Of a DNA stretch of 64,000 nt, positions 62,155 to 64,000 are shown in pieces (within the stretch, counting starts at the first letter, position 1; each line of letters opens with the position of its first letter). The stretch comes from RYN-230 sp963793825. Lineage in GTDB: Bacteria > Actinomycetota > Actinomycetes > Streptosporangiales > Streptosporangiaceae. The notes beneath the pieces were generated by a model. The model had not been told where the DNA came from, did no database searches, and saw nothing but the letters and a program-made list of their open reading frames with translations. The position numbers and the translations under genes are program-made. The DNA lies in contig CAWCBE010000007.1 of the NCBI GenBank assembly GCA_963793825.1, forward strand, positions 1-64,000, in the 5' to 3' direction.

Positions 62155-63294
62155 TTACAGCGGTGGCGCGCCGCGCAGGTACGGCGCGGCGCGGACCAGC
62201 GCCGCGGTGACCGGGACAGCGACGATGGCACCGGGGATGCCGGCCACCACGCCGCCGACCGCCAGCACCAGGATGACGGCCAGCGGGTGCAGCCGCACCA
62301 TGCGCCCTACCACCAGGGGCTGCAGGAGGTGGCTCTCCAGCTGGTTCTCCAGGATGAAGATGACCACCAGCACCACCGCCGCGATCCAGCCCTTGGTGCC
62401 CAGGGTCACGGCCACGGCGAGCGCCCCCGCCACCAGGATGCCGACGAGCGGCACGAAGGCGGCCAGGAAGACCAGGATGACCAGCGGCACCAGCAGCGGG
62501 ACGCCGATCACCCACAGGGCGGACCCGATGACGATGGCGTGGATGGCGGCGACCGTCATCGTGCCCCGCACGTAGTAGACCAGGGCCTGCCAGGCCGCGG
62601 TCCCAGCCAGGCGGGTGCGCTGCCGCCGCTCCGGCGCGAGCAGCCCGGTCAGCCAGGCCCAGATCCGGTCTCCGTCCTTGAGCAGGAAGAACGTGACAAA
62701 CAGCATGAGCACCAGGCCGGCCAGGATCTCCAGGAAGATCTTGCCGCCGGACACCACGGTGCCCGCTACCAGGGCCTGGTGCTGCTTGAGGTAGGTCAGA
62801 CCGCGGTTGGCCAGGCCCTGCAGGCCCGCGTGCCGCAGGTGGAACGGGGGCCCGGCCAGGTAGACCTGCAACTGGTTCGTGGTGTGCCTGAGCTCGTTCA
62901 CCAGCGTCGGGTAATCCGCCGTGGCCCGGGTGGCCGCCAGCGTGCCCGCGCCGGCCAGCACGGCCACCGCGACCAGCAGCGCGCACCAGGCAGCGGCGAG
63001 GGAGGGCAGCCCAGCCCGGCGAAGCCGGGAGGCCAGCGGCCGCAGCAGGGCGGTGAGCAGCAGGGCGGCGACGCACGGCAGCACGACCAGGCGCAGCGTG
63101 CTGGCCACCCGGAAGGCCAGGTAGATGACGATGCCGATGAGCAGCAGCCGCCAGGACCAGCCAGCGGCGCGCTGCAGCCAGCCAGGTACCCCCGGCCCGG
63201 CGGCCGGCCGGGGCGGTTCCTGGCCACCCGGCGGCCTGCCCGGCGGCGGGTCCCCGGTGCTGTGCTCGTGACTGACGATCTGCTCGATTCGCAT
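62155..63294 (-). CDS. AI-2E family (PF01594) transporter
   Basis: Membrane protein of about 379 aa with 7-8 helices of the AI-2E/PerM type. The amphipathic region before LEILAGLVLMLFVTFFLLKD, YVRGTMTVAAIHAIVIGSAL and the C-terminal IFILENQLESHLLQPLVVGR are characteristic. The family includes autoinducer-2 exporters and Na+/H+ antiporters, so the substrate is uncertain. ATG 63292-63294 is chosen; ATG 63394-63396 would add 34 residues. It sits inside the usually compact dut-DUF3093 block. Confidence 0.88.
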   Translation of the reverse strand: MRIEQIVSHEHSTGDPPPGRPPGGQEPPRPAAGPGVPGWLQRAAGWSWRLLLIGIVIYLAFRVASTLRLVVLPCVAALLLTALLRPLASRLRRAGLPSLAAAWCALLVAVAVLAGAGTLAATRATADYPTLVNELRHTTNQLQVYLAGPPFHLRHAGLQGLANRGLTYLKQHQALVAGTVVSGGKIFLEILAGLVLMLFVTFFLLKDGDRIWAWLTGLLAPERRQRTRLAGTAAWQALVYYVRGTMTVAAIHAIVIGSALWVIGVPLLVPLVILVFLAAFVPLVGILVAGALAVAVTLGTKGWIAAVVLVVIFILENQLESHLLQPLVVGRMVRLHPLAVILVLAVGGVVAGIPGAIVAVPVTAALVRAAPYLRGAPPL

Positions 63295-63413
63295 GGCCTG
63301 GCCAGCCCCCCCGGCTGCCTCCGTGATGGCATCTTTCCCGTCGTCCGGCCCGGCCGGGGCTCCCCGGGGGCCGTGCCATCTCCGTCGCCCAATCATGTCC
63401 CCATGTAACCAAC

Positions 63414-63419
63414 TACGGT
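63414..63419 (+). promoter_or_regulatory. -10 box of leaderless DUF3093 gene
   Basis: TACGGT, six bases before ATG 63426. Confidence 0.5.
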
Positions 63420-63425
63420 GGACCC

Positions 63426-63905
63426 ATGCGTGTCTACCGTGAACGGCTGCGTGTTCCCGGCAGCTGGTGGCTGCTCGGCATGCTGTCCATTTTCCTGCTG
63501 GGCGGGGCATTCCTGGCCGGCCTGGACTGGCGGCCCGCGGCGGTGGTGTACGGGGTGCTGACGCTGGCCATGGCGGCCGGGCTGCTCAGCTGGGGGCGGC
63601 TGCGCACCGAGGTGACGGGCGGGGAACTGCGGGTCGGCCGGCGGGCCCGGCTGCCGCTGGCCCAGGCCGGCCAGGTCACCGTGCTGGACGCGGACCAGAC
63701 CCGGGCGCTGCGCGGCCCGCAGGCCGACCCGGCCGCGTTCCTGCTGGCCCGGCCGTACCTGCCGCGGGCGGTGTACATCGCGGTCGAGGACCCGGCCAGT
63801 GCCGTCCCGTACTGGCTGATCGGGACCAGGCACCCGGAGGAACTGGCCGCGGCGATCGAGGCGGCACGGACCGCCGCGCGAGCCGGCGGCACGACCGTGG
63901 GATGA
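63426..63905 (+). CDS. DUF3093 family membrane protein
   Basis: Small conserved actinobacterial protein of 159 aa (Rv2698 counterpart), function unknown. Two hydrophobic helices at about 13-31 and 36-55, then a beta-rich cytosolic domain with LRTEVTGGELRVGRRARLPL and VPYWLIGTRHPEELAAAIEA. Divergent from the AI-2E transporter gene. Confidence 0.9.
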   Translation: MRVYRERLRVPGSWWLLGMLSIFLLGGAFLAGLDWRPAAVVYGVLTLAMAAGLLSWGRLRTEVTGGELRVGRRARLPLAQAGQVTVLDADQTRALRGPQADPAAFLLARPYLPRAVYIAVEDPASAVPYWLIGTRHPEELAAAIEAARTAARAGGTTVG

Positions 63906-63954
63906 TCACGGGCAGCAACGGCCCGCCCGGCGAGGCGGCCCTCAGGGAGGACGA

Positions 63955-64000
63955 ATGTCAGACAAGCGCGGAGACGGCGCGGCCAAGGCGCTAAGCACCG
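63955..64000 (+). CDS. Start of an unidentified gene (truncated by window end)
   Basis: ATG 63955 has a strong ribosome site (GGGAGGACGA) and reads MSDKRGDGAAKALST before the window ends. Too short to assign a family. Confidence 0.5.
   Translation, partial: MSDKRGDGAAKALST

Noticed and set aside
1..64000. Biosynthetic gene cluster, prophage or integrated element
   Set aside because: No PKS/NRPS, integrase, transposase or tRNA-flanked att site was seen; most genes are housekeeping with conserved actinobacterial order.

Overview
The window is a GC-rich chromosomal segment of an actinomycete (Actinomycetota). Codon third positions are almost all G or C. Many genes start with GTG, and several have a TANNNT -10 box 6-7 bases before the start codon with no ribosome binding site, as expected for leaderless mRNAs. 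The gene order hemQ-hemG, hemE, DUF3000-rnd, dxs, then trmA-like, two trkA genes, DUF3710-dut, DUF3093 follows a block known from Mycobacterium tuberculosis (around Rv2676c-Rv2698). A genus cannot be named from the sequence. No rRNA, tRNA, CRISPR array, integrase or transposase was seen.

Layout. 1-9.2 kb: a large LuxR-family ATPase regulator cut by the window edge, valyl-tRNA synthetase (frameshifted), a DUF1349 protein, MsrB and an MMPL exporter. 9.3-11.1 kb: an adenosine-specific-kinase-family protein and a GH5 glycosidase of lower GC. 11.2-19.3 kb: heme genes (hemQ, hemG/cgoX, hemE) with a cation:proton antiporter, a DUF4349 lipoprotein, DUF3000 and RNase D. 19.3-24.4 kb: an orphan CbbX-type Rubisco activase, a methylguanine methyltransferase, and a polyphosphate kinase/MutT1 pair. 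24.5-35.5 kb: FprA-like reductase, DXS, xylose isomerase/xylulokinase, a CynX/NimT-type MFS protein and aconitase with a clear promoter and operators. 35.6-45.3 kb: accessory genes (cupin, 3-HIBADH family, TetR/DHA2 pump, a repeat-rich membrane protein, a secreted lipoprotein, TrpB2, a PPOX enzyme). 45.5-57.6 kb: a divergent LysRS, TetR/SnoaL pair, a phosphoesterase, a LigD-type polymerase domain, a K+ channel, two YceI proteins, GNAT, an F420 oxidoreductase, and an ECF sigma factor with its partner. 57.6-64 kb: the conserved trmA-trkA-DUF3710-dut-AI2E-DUF3093 block.

The most unusual signals are these. (1) An about 80-bp GC-palindromic repeat lies after several genes, and one copy sits in frame inside the trmA-like gene. 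(2) Single-base frameshifts interrupt valS, hemE and rnd; all are insertions, so assembly error is the first suspect. (3) The lysyl-tRNA synthetase looks like the Candidate Phyla Radiation type. (4) The LigD polymerase domain has Asn in place of its first metal-binding Asp. (5) Many short tandem repeats occur both in coding and non-coding DNA. I did not find a convincing new multi-gene system.
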